Shown here: positions 17,564-26,406 of the stretch, one piece after another
Position numbering within the stretch: position 1 is the first letter of the stretch
Layout of the letters: every line of letters begins with the position of its first letter
Source: Cyanobacteriota bacterium
GTDB lineage: Bacteria; Cyanobacteriota; Vampirovibrionia; Vampirovibrionales; Vampirovibrionaceae
Length of the DNA stretch: 64,000 nucleotides
Assembly (NCBI GenBank): GCA_019751815.1
Contig: JAIEMW010000001.1
Coordinates: 1,025,597 to 1,089,596, forward strand
Direction of reading: 5' to 3'
The notes under the pieces: generated by a model
The model's input: only the letters and a program-made list of their open reading frames with translations
The model's database searches: none
Told to the model about the DNA's origin: nothing
Translations under genes and position numbers: made by a program

Positions 17564-18469
17564 TCACTGAGTTAAGGGGGTCACTACAACAGGTTCGCAA
17601 ACTGCTTCCAATAATCGTAACACTGGCAATAAGGTTGTGATCGCGTGCACCCGAAAGAGAACCCTGCCGGCAAGATTTTGACCCGGCTCTGTCAGCAGTC
17701 CTGATACTGCCAAAGCCATCCCGGCTGCGGTGAGCGGATCCCGCTCGAATTCAGCATGGACCACAGAAGCGAAAGACGTTTTTGCGGCAGATTCCGGCAA
17801 GGTTAGAAAGGATTTTCTGGAAAGCCCCAGCACCCACGATCGGGTACGCGCGGGATCGATACGCGGCCAATCCCGCAATAATTCCAAATTATGGCTTTCT
17901 CGCTTTCCAAACCCAAAGCCAGGATCCCACCAAATATTGGTGTCGGAGACCCCGTTTTCAACAGCCAATTGTGTTTGCCGGGTTAATTCATCTCTAACCT
18001 CTTGCAGTACATTTTCGTAGCAAGGGTTATCTTGCATCATTTCTGGTGTGCCTTGGCTATGCATCAAGACGAGTTGCGTGTTCTTAAAATCAGCAACTGT
18101 TTCGAGCATGGCAGGGTCAAACCTGCCCGCAGAGACATCATTGATCATCCAGACCTCACGCTCACACGCGGCTTTGGCGACTTGAGCCGAGCGCGTATCC
18201 ACGCTGAGACGGGCTTCTGGAAAGCGGGACTGGAGTGCCTCAATAGCCGGAATAAGCCGAGACAGCTGAACTTCTGATGATACGGGCAAGGCACCGGGGC
18301 GGGTGGACTCAGCGCCGAGATCAAAATGGTTAACCCCCATTTTCAAGCTATTTTCGACTGCTTGGCATAACCCGTCCAATTTCAGGCCGTCTTCTTGCAG
18401 CCAGGCCCCGCCGTCCGAGAATGAATCGGGCGTCAAATTAAGCACCTGCATTAACTGAAAGACTGGCAT
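17564..18469 (-). CDS. folP: Dihydropteroate synthase
   Basis: 301 residues; condenses hydroxymethyldihydropterin pyrophosphate with p-aminobenzoate in folate synthesis. All family blocks are visible: QVLNLTPDSFSDGG at the N-terminus, GAESTRPGA, INDVSAG, LMHSQGTPEMMQ, DPGFGFGK and GLSRKSF; the last carries Ser-Arg-Lys-Ser of the pABA/phosphate site, with Leu where many enzymes have Ala or Val. It starts 27 bases after nadA and is followed by the methyltransferase. Confidence 0.93.
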   Translation of the reverse strand: MPVFQLMQVLNLTPDSFSDGGAWLQEDGLKLDGLCQAVENSLKMGVNHFDLGAESTRPGALPVSSEVQLSRLIPAIEALQSRFPEARLSVDTRSAQVAKAACEREVWMINDVSAGRFDPAMLETVADFKNTQLVLMHSQGTPEMMQDNPCYENVLQEVRDELTRQTQLAVENGVSDTNIWWDPGFGFGKRESHNLELLRDWPRIDPARTRSWVLGLSRKSFLTLPESAAKTSFASVVHAEFERDPLTAAGMALAVSGLLTEPGQNLAGRVLFRVHAITTLLPVLRLLEAVCEPVVVTPLTQ

Positions 18470-18495
18470 CCCAAGATTACTTATTTATAGATTAC

Positions 18496-19518
18496 TTATT
18501 TATGCGTTACTGGCAATAAAGTCCCAGGGGCATTGTCTTGACGAGAAACCCGCATCATCGAATCAATACAGCGTCGCGCAGGCGTTGCAATCTCCTCTGG
18601 GATGTTGATTTCGGGGACATCGCCCAGCAAGGCTTTTTTGATGTTCTCAAGCCGGGTCAGCTTCATATTCGGACAAATGGCTGAGGCCCGTGTGGGCGTG
18701 ATAAACAGCTTATCAGGGCAGTCTTGCGTGAGGCGCTGACTCACTCCGTCTTCTGTACAGATAAGAAAGACACGTCCGTCCATCCCTTTGGCCGCTGTGA
18801 TAATGGCGGTTGTACTGCCAATAAAGTCGGCCAAATCTTTAATGGGGTCGTCGCATTCTGGATGGGCCAGGATTTTAGCATCGGGATACTGGCGTTTCAG
18901 CTGTTCGACATCCCCCAGTTCCATCCGCATATGGGTCGGGCAGAACCCGTCCCAGTATGTAATCTTCACCTCTGGTACCTGAGTCTGCACGTAGCGAGCC
19001 AGGTTACGGTCTGGAATAAACAGCACTTCTGACACGCCCGATTCTTCAGCGGCAAAACGGGTAACCGCAGAAGCATTGGCACTGGTGCAGCAGTATTCTG
19101 AGAGGGATTTGACCTCAGCAGACGTATTCACATATGCAATCACAGGGAGACCAGGATGTTCTTCTTTAAACTGTCTCAAATCATTCAGCGTGATCATATC
19201 GGCCATAGGACAACCGGCGTTGGGGTTGGCCAGATACACTGTTTTACTGGGAGACAGAAGCTTGGCGGTTTCGGCCATAAAGTGCACCCCGCAGAACACA
19301 ATCACATCCGCATCCGTTTCGGCCGCTTTTTGACTGAGCCCCAATGAATCTCCGTAGTGATCAGCGATGTCTTGGACGTCAATGCGCTCATATAAATGAG
19401 CGAGTATCACCGCGTTGCGCTCTGTTTTGAGCGCTTTAATTTCTTGGATGAGCTGATGTTTTCTTTCTACAGCGGACAAAAATCCGGTACCAGATGAATG
19501 AACGACAGGGGCGGACAT
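18496..19518 (-). CDS. nadA: Quinolinate synthase
   Basis: 340 residues; condenses iminoaspartate with dihydroxyacetone phosphate to quinolinate in NAD synthesis, using a 4Fe-4S cluster. The three cluster cysteines are at positions 103 (NAGCPMADM), 222 (AHPECDDP) and 282 (ICPNMKLTRL). Other blocks are AHLYERIDVQDIADHYGDS and YCCTSANA. ATG 19518 is chosen because AGAAAGG lies seven bases upstream and the family N-terminus follows; the frame continues to 19737 but the extra 73 residues are Cys/Phe-rich and unlike NadA. The partner nadB is not in the window. Confidence 0.95.
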   Translation of the reverse strand: MSAPVVHSSGTGFLSAVERKHQLIQEIKALKTERNAVILAHLYERIDVQDIADHYGDSLGLSQKAAETDADVIVFCGVHFMAETAKLLSPSKTVYLANPNAGCPMADMITLNDLRQFKEEHPGLPVIAYVNTSAEVKSLSEYCCTSANASAVTRFAAEESGVSEVLFIPDRNLARYVQTQVPEVKITYWDGFCPTHMRMELGDVEQLKRQYPDAKILAHPECDDPIKDLADFIGSTTAIITAAKGMDGRVFLICTEDGVSQRLTQDCPDKLFITPTRASAICPNMKLTRLENIKKALLGDVPEINIPEEIATPARRCIDSMMRVSRQDNAPGTLLPVTHK

Positions 19519-19933
19519 ACAAATACCTTTCTGTGAGAGCCAGGGGTCTGTGAGTGCCAGAGGATTGATTAAGACACAGCTTAGCGAAAAGGCTCTTTCA
19601 TGTAAAAAGACGTTGCTGGAAAGAAAAGGCTCCCAGAAGCAGGACATGCCAAACAAAATTGAAAGGATTATGTTCAAATCTGAGTGGAAACTGGAATTTT
19701 TTACACTTGTCGTGGATAGAAGCAAGCCCCATGGCAAGTCTCCATTTTGAAAGTGAATAAATCCCTAGAAGTATTATCGATACAGTATCTTAACCCTTGA
19801 TATCTCTCGTATAGCTTGGGGTCTATTCTTCCAAAATGACAAAAACGACTGAGACAGAAGGGGGCAAAGTACTTGCTTTTGTTTAAAGCCTCGGTATAAT
19901 GAGTTCTGTTTTATAGGAAAGGAGGTGTTACTC
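19519..19933. other. Intergenic region between nadA and the HU gene
   Basis: About 415 bases between divergent genes with no convincing coding frame. It holds the HU promoter and ribosome site at its right end and must hold the nadA promoter. An ORF read in from nadA on the minus strand is only its upstream extension. No riboswitch or NadR/NrtR-like palindrome is recognised. Confidence 0.6.
19873..19900 (+). promoter_or_regulatory. Sigma-70-type promoter of the HU gene
   Basis: TTGCTT (19873-19878) and a perfect TATAAT (19895-19900) are separated by 16 bases. The very strong ribosome site AAAGGAGGTG lies just downstream, eight bases before the ATG at 19934, as expected for an abundant protein. 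Confidence 0.75.
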
Positions 19934-20209
19934 ATGAATAAAGAAGAATTAGTACAAGAGGTTGCCAAGAAAACCAAAAACTCTCAGAAATTGGTAGCTG
20001 AAATCGTAACTTCCACCTTGGAAGCAATCGAAAAAACCGTTTCCAAAGGCAAAAAAGTGACCCTGGTTGGATTTGGTACTTTTGAGCCCCGCAAACGCGC
20101 TGCTCGCACAGGCCGTAATCCCCAAACAGGCCGTGAGTTGAAAATCCCAGCGAAAACCGTTCCGGCTTTCTCTGCGGGTAAAAAATTCAAAGAGCTCGTC
20201 TCCAAGTAG
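19934..20209 (+). CDS. hup: HU-family DNA-binding protein
   Basis: 91 residues, the normal HU length. Dimeric nucleoid protein that bends DNA without strong sequence preference. The signature GFGTFEPRKRAARTGRNPQT (about 46-65), with the Arg-rich beta-arm and conserved Pro, is intact, as is the C-terminal PAFSAGKKFKELV. The start is the ATG eight bases after AAAGGAGGTG; the open frame also includes a GTG at 19925 that lies inside the ribosome site and is rejected. It has its own promoter and a hairpin after it, so it is monocistronic. Confidence 0.97.
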   Translation: MNKEELVQEVAKKTKNSQKLVAEIVTSTLEAIEKTVSKGKKVTLVGFGTFEPRKRAARTGRNPQTGRELKIPAKTVPAFSAGKKFKELVSK

Positions 20210-20247
20210 GTCTTCTCTACCAGAGACCCGTTCTGGATTAAATACCA

Positions 20248-20285
20248 GCAAACCCCTTTTGGCAGTTCTGCTGAAAGGGGTTTGC
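20248..20285 (+). terminator. Probable terminator after the HU gene
   Basis: GCAAACCCCTTT at 20248-20259 pairs perfectly with AAAGGGGTTTGC at 20274-20285, a 12-base-pair stem with a 14-base loop. It is followed by CTATTTGC rather than a clean T run, so termination may be incomplete. Part of the sequence (GGGGTTTGC) recurs just downstream at about 20295-20303. Confidence 0.6.
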
Positions 20286-20306
20286 TATTTGCAGGGGGTT
20301 TGCCTT

Positions 20307-20312
20307 TATAAT
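20307..20312 (+). promoter_or_regulatory. -10 box immediately before gmhB; possible leaderless start
   Basis: TATAAT ends 11 bases before the gmhB ATG at 20324, so the transcript would start about five bases before the codon. The intervening sequence is AAAATTAAAAC, with no Shine-Dalgarno match. This is the second gene in the window with this layout (see the xer gene). Confidence 0.45.
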
Positions 20313-20323
20313 AAAATTAAAAC

Positions 20324-20950
20324 ATGCCTCAAACACAAGAACCACAAGGCTCTTCAGCCACCCCCCTCCAACAAAAACAGATTGCAGTCTTTCTCGACCG
20401 CGACGGGACGCTGAACGAGGAAAAAGGATACTTAAGACAAGTTGATGATTTGGTCCTGCTTCCTGGAGCTGCAAACGCGATTCGGCGGTTAAATGATGCA
20501 GGGATTCTGACCGTCCTCACCACCAATCAAACGGGGCCCGCTCGAGGATTTTATGGAGAAGACCATGTGCTGGCCCTTAATAAGCGATTGGTCTCTCTGC
20601 TAGAGAAAGAGGGGGGGGCCCATCTGGATGCGATTTATTACTGCCCCCATCTGGCCAAGGGAAGTGTTCCAGAGTACGCCCTAGAGTGTGATTGCAGAAA
20701 ACCACAGACGGGTATGATTGATAAAGCCTGCACAGCGTTTCCCGGCATCAACCGAGAACTTTCATACGTCCTAGGGGACAAGGCCAGTGATGTCGAATTT
20801 GGCCACAACGCAGGTTGTAAAACATTTTTGCTAAAAACAGGCTACGGAACCCGCGTGCTTGAGGGGAAATACCAGGTACTCTCAACAAAACCAACCTATG
20901 TGGCGGACAGTGTCGTTGAGGCGGTCGATCTCATTTTGCAGTCTGTATAA
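20324..20950 (+). CDS. gmhB: D-glycero-D-manno-heptose 1,7-bisphosphate 7-phosphatase
   Basis: 208 residues, HAD superfamily subclass IIIA. Nucleophile and acid Asp25 and Asp27 lie in FLDRDGTLN; TTNQTG supplies the phosphate-binding Thr/Asn; Lys126 follows a zinc site formed by Cys107, His109, Cys122 and Cys124 (CPH...ECDCRKP), the GmhB hallmark; Asp152/Asp156 are in GDKASD. It removes the 7-phosphate in the ADP-heptose pathway, the step before the RfaE2 reaction encoded at 5791-6258. It is separated from that gene by 14 kb, so the pathway is not in one operon. Confidence 0.92.
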   Translation: MPQTQEPQGSSATPLQQKQIAVFLDRDGTLNEEKGYLRQVDDLVLLPGAANAIRRLNDAGILTVLTTNQTGPARGFYGEDHVLALNKRLVSLLEKEGGAHLDAIYYCPHLAKGSVPEYALECDCRKPQTGMIDKACTAFPGINRELSYVLGDKASDVEFGHNAGCKTFLLKTGYGTRVLEGKYQVLSTKPTYVADSVVEAVDLILQSV

Positions 20951-20986
20951 CAAAATACGACACAAAAACCATGGCCAATTATGACT

Positions 20987-22810
20987 TTAGTGGCTTTGGG
21001 CTGTTTGATCTTCTTCTTTCAGCACATGTTGCAGCAAGGGGTCTTTACTTAAGGCTCCAGACAGCCACTGGCGAATATCATGGGCAATTTCTCTAAAATG
21101 CGCCCTCAGTCGAATTGTCAGCCATTCTCTGGGACTCGGGAGTTTCCCCCCATTAGCCTCCATAAACAAGGCCAGTACGTGCTTGGGATCCCGATCGATG
21201 GCGTCAAAATTGGTTCTTACATCAGTCATAATCCGTTTTCGTTTGGGCTCTTCGAAAATAAAGGCGGTATTGAGAGCCGACATGACCATTCGCTTCCGGT
21301 CTCTGTGCAGCGCTTTCATATGTTGATCCGGATGGGTAAAGAGCTTCCCAAACTCATTCTTTAGGTGCGTATTAGAGACCGTGAGGTTATCCGTATTAAT
21401 GGAGACCTGGACACCCAGTATGGAAAGGAACACCGCGGGATGCCGCTTGAAGTTGGGGACCCCCAAGGTCTGGTTATTGCTTTTGGGGCACATTTCCAGA
21501 CCAATACGATGCTTGTAAATAAATTTCAGCAGTGGCGAACTATTAATGATGTAGCGTCTTCTACTATTGGTCAGCTTATTAAACCATTTTGGATCCCGCA
21601 GAGCCTCTTCAAACGCGTTTTGCAGCACAATAGAGCTATCAATCAAGTGAATCCCATGGCCAAGTCGAACGGGCGTCGTGCCAGAAGGGTCCCAGGCCAT
21701 TTCCAGCGCTTTGGCCATGGAGTCATACCCACTTAAGGCATGGGATCCTGTCCACTCTGGATATTTCGTTCTCAATGCCTGGTCAAGTTGCGCAGCCCTG
21801 GTGCTCGTTGCCACTGGCAGAGGACCTGACTCGTCCACTTCACCGGCATGAATCGTTATCCCAATTCGCTCTGAGGACTTTGCTTGTTTGTTGTAAGCCT
21901 GTATTAATGAGAATGCCTCTTTAAAGTGGGGCATATCAATCGGATAATCGCTTTCCGACCCAGCAATATCAAAGCCAACCACGGGTAAATGCTTTTCTTG
22001 TTTCATCCGGATCGTCTCACGGGCAGCCCGCAAGACATATTCAGGATCAGGATGATGCCGCTTGGCGGTGATCAAAATACCAAAGGAAAGACGTTTCCCG
22101 TTCAACGCCAGAATTTCTCTGGCATCATTGAGGCCTTCTTGCACCATGCGAATAAAAATTTCGGGCGGAGCCCCTTTATCCAGTGGGTCTATTCGGGGTT
22201 CGACGTAGCGCACATTCTGCAAGCCAGACATCAGCCCGTAATTAAAGGCTGCCTTATAGACAGCATCTAAATCTTTCACAAACGGTAGAATTTTTGTGTC
22301 GTAATGCTGGACATAGTTCGACAGACCCGTGTTTCGGGCTTGTTCTATCATTGCCTCTAACTTTTGAGGATCGCCCAGAGCCGCAGCAACCAGTGCACGG
22401 TCTTCGGTGGATAGCCCTTCTATGGCATTGGGTGCCTTTAAAACTTTGACAATGCGGTCATACCGCAGGCTGTCAAGCCATTTTTCAAACTTATCCCAAT
22501 CTTGCTGACCTGCAGTCGGTTTCCCTGTCCTAGAGCCGGTCAACTCTAAGGCCCTCTCTTCAATCATGGCGGCCTTAATTTCTGTCTGAGAAATGGAGCC
22601 TGAGAGATGAGCGTGAAGTTCTAGGGCGGGTGTTTTAAGCAGTAGTCTATAAATGGGATCCGGAATCGTCTTTTTCCTGATCTCAGAAACGTCTTCGACA
22701 GGTGGCATGCCTGAAGCCGTTGCCACAGGTAAATTAGCAGCAAAACTAACGACCTGGGGCTTAGCCAAGGCAGCAGAATGTGGGTATCGGGCGATTAGCT
22801 TAAGCGCCAT
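20987..22810 (-). CDS. Adenosine deaminase-family metal-dependent hydrolase
   Basis: 607 residues, much longer than bacterial adenosine deaminases (about 330-350). The fold's zinc and catalytic motifs are in order: ELHAHLSGS (HxH), TIHAGEVDE (zinc His and catalytic Glu), RLGHGIHLID and SINTDNLTVSNT. The last normally reads TDDP; the second Asp, which contacts the purine, is Asn here. The region 85-330 contains several extra helices. The first 55 residues are a polar extension without a signal peptide and carry VVSFAANLPVA (Phe23), the shared N-terminal motif. The substrate is uncertain: a nucleoside or modified nucleoside is likely, adenosine itself not certain. Confidence 0.75.
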   Translation of the reverse strand: MALKLIARYPHSAALAKPQVVSFAANLPVATASGMPPVEDVSEIRKKTIPDPIYRLLLKTPALELHAHLSGSISQTEIKAAMIEERALELTGSRTGKPTAGQQDWDKFEKWLDSLRYDRIVKVLKAPNAIEGLSTEDRALVAAALGDPQKLEAMIEQARNTGLSNYVQHYDTKILPFVKDLDAVYKAAFNYGLMSGLQNVRYVEPRIDPLDKGAPPEIFIRMVQEGLNDAREILALNGKRLSFGILITAKRHHPDPEYVLRAARETIRMKQEKHLPVVGFDIAGSESDYPIDMPHFKEAFSLIQAYNKQAKSSERIGITIHAGEVDESGPLPVATSTRAAQLDQALRTKYPEWTGSHALSGYDSMAKALEMAWDPSGTTPVRLGHGIHLIDSSIVLQNAFEEALRDPKWFNKLTNSRRRYIINSSPLLKFIYKHRIGLEMCPKSNNQTLGVPNFKRHPAVFLSILGVQVSINTDNLTVSNTHLKNEFGKLFTHPDQHMKALHRDRKRMVMSALNTAFIFEEPKRKRIMTDVRTNFDAIDRDPKHVLALFMEANGGKLPSPREWLTIRLRAHFREIAHDIRQWLSGALSKDPLLQHVLKEEDQTAQSH

Positions 22811-23042
22811 AGATCCTTAACCAAATCCTTCACCAGAGAAGCTGACTCATCACAAATAACACAAACCCCCCGAACTGATTGCGCGCTTTAGGTCATCAGT
22901 CACCAATTCGTAACCCAATTCGTTACAAGGATCTTATTTTTTATTGGTAGCTTTTTTATGACAGTTATTGTCTCTGTTTTCATGCTACCGTGTAAAAACG
23001 CCTTTGATAAGTAGATAACCCTTTTGAGAGCTTAGACCACCG

Positions 23043-23762
23043 ATGAAAGCCCGACACGTAGCCCGCGAACTGGCATTAATGACCTTATTTCAGCTGGACT
23101 CACAGCTGAATGAACCCGTTAAAGATGGACAAAATTCTCCACAGTTTGACCCGCTATCAGGTCGGGATCTGACCCTTTCGGCTGTTCGAACGCTGGTCGA
23201 TCAAGCCCGAGAGATGGTTCAAGACGCTGCCAGTGATTTGGCCGCCGTGACACATCAAATTATGGACGAAGAAGCAAGGCACTCGGTCAATGCCGACGTT
23301 GGTTTTGAAGATACCGTTATGGCCGCCCCATTACCCAACACACGGCAAACGGTTGAGAAAATTGAACGCTGTCTTCAAGCCGCAGAACTCCTGACTGAGG
23401 CAATGCGAATACCTGAATTTGCAGTGTTAAGCCAATACGAAGACGTTCAAACCTTTGCCAATCGTCTTCTTAAATGGGTCCATACAAACCTCAATACCAT
23501 TGACACCACTATCGAGACTCACAGTAAGGAATGGCGAGTGAACCGCATGGCACGAATGGATCGTTGTCTCTTACGTTTGGCCGTTGCTGAACTGCTTTAC
23601 GCCAAAAATATCGACCCCGCCATCACGATCAACGAAGCGGTGGATCTCGCCAAACTCTTTTCCAATGAAGAAAGCTTCCGCTTTATCAACGGGGTTCTCG
23701 GCAGCGCCCTCGAATCACTTAACGTGATTCCAGAACCCCTCAATACTCAGGCTTCAACCTAA
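23043..23762 (+). CDS. nusB: Transcription antitermination factor NusB, cyanobacterial-type long form
   Basis: 239 residues against about 140-150 for E. coli NusB. The N-terminus (MKARHVARELALMTLFQLD) and C-terminus (WRVNRMARMDRCLLRLAVAEL, then TINEAVDLAKLFS) are standard. Between them is a helical insertion of nearly 100 residues (about 35-130) of the type I recall from cyanobacterial NusB. NusB binds boxA RNA with NusE/S10 during rRNA transcription. ftsY starts 18 bases downstream, so nusB-ftsY-ffh form one run. Confidence 0.93.
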   Translation: MKARHVARELALMTLFQLDSQLNEPVKDGQNSPQFDPLSGRDLTLSAVRTLVDQAREMVQDAASDLAAVTHQIMDEEARHSVNADVGFEDTVMAAPLPNTRQTVEKIERCLQAAELLTEAMRIPEFAVLSQYEDVQTFANRLLKWVHTNLNTIDTTIETHSKEWRVNRMARMDRCLLRLAVAELLYAKNIDPAITINEAVDLAKLFSNEESFRFINGVLGSALESLNVIPEPLNTQAST

Positions 23763-23779
23763 GCCAAGGAGTGTATTGA

Positions 23780-24769
23780 GTGTTTGGTTGGTTCAAAAAG
23801 CAATCCTCACCAGAGAGTTCACCTCTGGCTGGAAACCTCCTCAACACCAGTAAGCAATTGTTGGGTTCTCTCTTTGGGGCAACAACGCCGAGTGGGCCGG
23901 GTATCAGCGAGACTTTAAGCCCTCTGGAAATTGAAGAGCTGATAACTGAACTGGAAGAAAACTTAATTAAGGCCGATGTTGGTGTTAACACGGCAGTGGA
24001 AATCTGTGACCAGCTCCGGCAGCAGAAGTCCAAACTCCTTAGCAAGGCAGCCCTTATCTCAGCGCTAAAACAGGCATTCACGGATCGTCTGGCCCCTGTC
24101 AAGGCGCAACAAAGCATTGCATTTAATCCTCAAAAGCTCAATATTTATCTCTTTGTGGGTGTCAACGGGGCGGGTAAAACAACCACTATTGGCAAACTGG
24201 CCCATCAGTTTGTGGAAAACGGACATAAAGTAGTGATTGGTGCTGGCGATAGCTTTCGCGCAGCCGCCGAAGACCAGCTAGCCGTCTGGGCTGAGCGGGC
24301 TGGGGCCAGTCTGGTTCGACAAGACGGGGCTGAAGCGTCTGGGGTTATTTATGACGCCATTCGTCGTGCCGTAGACACTCAGGCCAATGTGGTGTTACTG
24401 GATACCGCAGGCAGACTGCAAAACAAGTTTAACTTAATGGAAGAGCTGAGAAAAATCCGTGCTGTGATTGACAAAGCGCGCCCGGAAGAGAGCATTTTCG
24501 AGTCTCTCCTGGTGATTGATGCAACCACAGGGCAAAATGCCCTTAAACAGGCCAGTGTGTTTCAAGAAACCGTGGATCTCTCCGGGGTGATTCTCACCAA
24601 GCTGGACGGCTCTGCCAAAGGCGGGGTTATTCTGGCGGTTGCCCACGAGTACAGGCTTCCGATCAAGTGGGTGGGTGTGGGAGAAAAAATTACCGATCTC
24701 CAGCCCTTTGATTCGGACGCCTTTCTAGAGGCACTGTTTGCAAGTCCCGCTGCCTCTCAGGTACACTAA
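23780..24769 (+). CDS. ftsY: Signal recognition particle receptor FtsY
   Basis: 329 residues. SRP-family NG GTPase that docks ribosome-SRP complexes at the membrane. G1 is GVNGAGKTTTIGKLA, followed by a DSFRAAA block, G3 DTAGRLQNK and G4 TKLDGSAKGG. The N-terminal acidic A domain is almost absent (about 35 residues). The start is GTG 23780, with AAGGAG eight bases upstream and the N-terminus MFGWFKK, an amphipathic start typical of FtsY. ffh begins nine bases after the stop, placing both halves of the targeting GTPase pair together. Confidence 0.96.
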   Translation: MFGWFKKQSSPESSPLAGNLLNTSKQLLGSLFGATTPSGPGISETLSPLEIEELITELEENLIKADVGVNTAVEICDQLRQQKSKLLSKAALISALKQAFTDRLAPVKAQQSIAFNPQKLNIYLFVGVNGAGKTTTIGKLAHQFVENGHKVVIGAGDSFRAAAEDQLAVWAERAGASLVRQDGAEASGVIYDAIRRAVDTQANVVLLDTAGRLQNKFNLMEELRKIRAVIDKARPEESIFESLLVIDATTGQNALKQASVFQETVDLSGVILTKLDGSAKGGVILAVAHEYRLPIKWVGVGEKITDLQPFDSDAFLEALFASPAASQVH

Positions 24770-24777
24770 AACCCACG

Positions 24778-26277
24778 ATGATGTTTGACGATTTATCTGA
24801 ACGGCTTCAGTCGGTCTTTGCGGGCTTTTCTCGTGAAAAGACCCTGACTGAAGAAAACATGGCAGACGCCCTGCGGGAAATTCGCCGCGCGTTGTTAGAA
24901 GCAGACGTGAGCCTGCGGGTGGCCAAGGCCTTTCTCACCCGTATCAAAGAACGCGCCGAAGGCGAAACGGTGCTAAAACAGGTGAATGCATCTCAGCAAC
25001 TGGTTAAAATTGTTCATGATGAAATGATTTTACTACTGGGCAAAGAAAATGTCCCACTCAATTTCTCAGGAAACCCTTCTTTAATTGTTCTTTTTGGGCT
25101 TCAGGGGTCCGGAAAAACCACCAGTGCTGGAAAATTAGCGCTTCATCTTCGCAAAAAGGGCAAAAAACCACTACTTGTAGCGGCTGATGTCTACCGCCCT
25201 GCGGCCATTCAGCAGCTGATCACACTGGGAAAACAAGTTGGCATTCCTGTTCACACCATTGAAGGTTCCAATGATGTGCTGGCTATCGCCCGAACCGGGG
25301 AAAATTTTGCCAAACAGAACGGGCATGATGTGGTCATTATTGATACTGCCGGTCGTCTCCAAGTAGACACCGCCATGATGGCGGAATTATTACTGTTAGA
25401 ACGCAGCTTACAACCAGTGGAAAAACTGTTGGTAATTGATGCGATGACCGGGCAAGAGGCCGTTAATGTAGCCGAAGCCTTCAATACCCAGCTTCAAATG
25501 ACCGGTTTAATTATCACCAAGATGGACGGGGATGCCCGCGGCGGTGCTGCCCTTTCTGTCGCAGAAGTAACAGGGCAGCCGATTAAATTTATCGGCACCG
25601 GAGAAACCGTGGACGGACTTGAGCCGTTTTACCCTGAGCGACTGGCCACCCGAATTTTGGGCATGGGTGATGTTGTCAGCCTGGTGGAAAAGGCCCAAGA
25701 GGCGATTGATCAAGATGAGGCCAAACGCCTTGAAGAGCGGATGCGTAAGCAGACCTTCAGTCTGGAAGACTTTGTACAGGTTCAAAAACAGTTTAAACGC
25801 TTGGGTTCAATGGGCGATATCTTAGGAATGTTGGGCATCCCGGGCCTTGGAAAAGACCAACGAGAGCTGCTCAGCTTTGAAGGCGACAAGATGATGAAGC
25901 GTGTGGAAGTGATGACACAAAGCATGACGCTGGCTGAAAGGCAAAATCCAGATATTTTAACCCCCAGCCGGCAAAAACGCATCGCCAAAGGGTGTGGGAT
26001 GAGCGAAAAAGAGATCCAAGACTTTCTCAAACAGTTCAATCAAATGAAAATGGTGATGAAGCAATTTAGCAAACTCACCGGCAAAGGCGGTCCTGAGCCT
26101 GAAAAAACGGGATTCAGCCTTCATATGCCGCGCTCTCAGAAAAAGAACAAAGAAAAAAACAGAGCCAACCAATTGGCCAAAGGACTGGGACTTCCTGCCA
26201 ATTTCGACCCCAGCAAAATGCCCACAGGCTTTCCCAAACTGCCACCAGGGCTCGGCGGAAAATTCCCCTTTCAGTAA
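24778..26277 (+). CDS. ffh: Signal recognition particle protein Ffh
   Basis: 499 residues. SRP54-type protein binding signal sequences and 4.5S RNA. N domain (1-90), G domain with GLQGSGKTTSAGKLA, DTAGRLQVD and TKMDGDARGG, and a Met-rich M domain (about 300-440) including GCGMSEKEIQDFLKQF with the RNA-binding helices. A Lys-rich, Pro/Gly-rich tail of about 55 residues follows the M domain and is longer than in E. coli. Two ATG codons lie in tandem at 24778. A hairpin follows the stop. Confidence 0.97.
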   Translation: MMFDDLSERLQSVFAGFSREKTLTEENMADALREIRRALLEADVSLRVAKAFLTRIKERAEGETVLKQVNASQQLVKIVHDEMILLLGKENVPLNFSGNPSLIVLFGLQGSGKTTSAGKLALHLRKKGKKPLLVAADVYRPAAIQQLITLGKQVGIPVHTIEGSNDVLAIARTGENFAKQNGHDVVIIDTAGRLQVDTAMMAELLLLERSLQPVEKLLVIDAMTGQEAVNVAEAFNTQLQMTGLIITKMDGDARGGAALSVAEVTGQPIKFIGTGETVDGLEPFYPERLATRILGMGDVVSLVEKAQEAIDQDEAKRLEERMRKQTFSLEDFVQVQKQFKRLGSMGDILGMLGIPGLGKDQRELLSFEGDKMMKRVEVMTQSMTLAERQNPDILTPSRQKRIAKGCGMSEKEIQDFLKQFNQMKMVMKQFSKLTGKGGPEPEKTGFSLHMPRSQKKNKEKNRANQLAKGLGLPANFDPSKMPTGFPKLPPGLGGKFPFQ

Positions 26278-26303
26278 GGAGTGTTCGCCGGACCATACCC
26301 AAA

Positions 26304-26332
26304 CAGAAACTAGCCAGCACTGGCTTTTTCTG
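26304..26332 (+). terminator. Probable terminator after ffh
   Basis: AGCCA (26312-26316) pairs with TGGCT (26321-26325) over a four-base loop, extended by CAGAAA/TTTCTG outside a small internal bulge. A short T run forms part of the right arm. Confidence 0.55.
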
Positions 26333-26406
26333 CTGTTTTCCGGTATAAACAATACTGATTGTGAGAGACTCATTTATTGAGGGAATTGATAGGGGGCGGA
26401 TTGCGC

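Noticed and set aside
19519..19737. N-terminal extension of NadA
   Set aside because: The 73 extra residues are Cys/Phe/Leu-rich and unlike NadA, and the ATG at 19518 has a good ribosome site.
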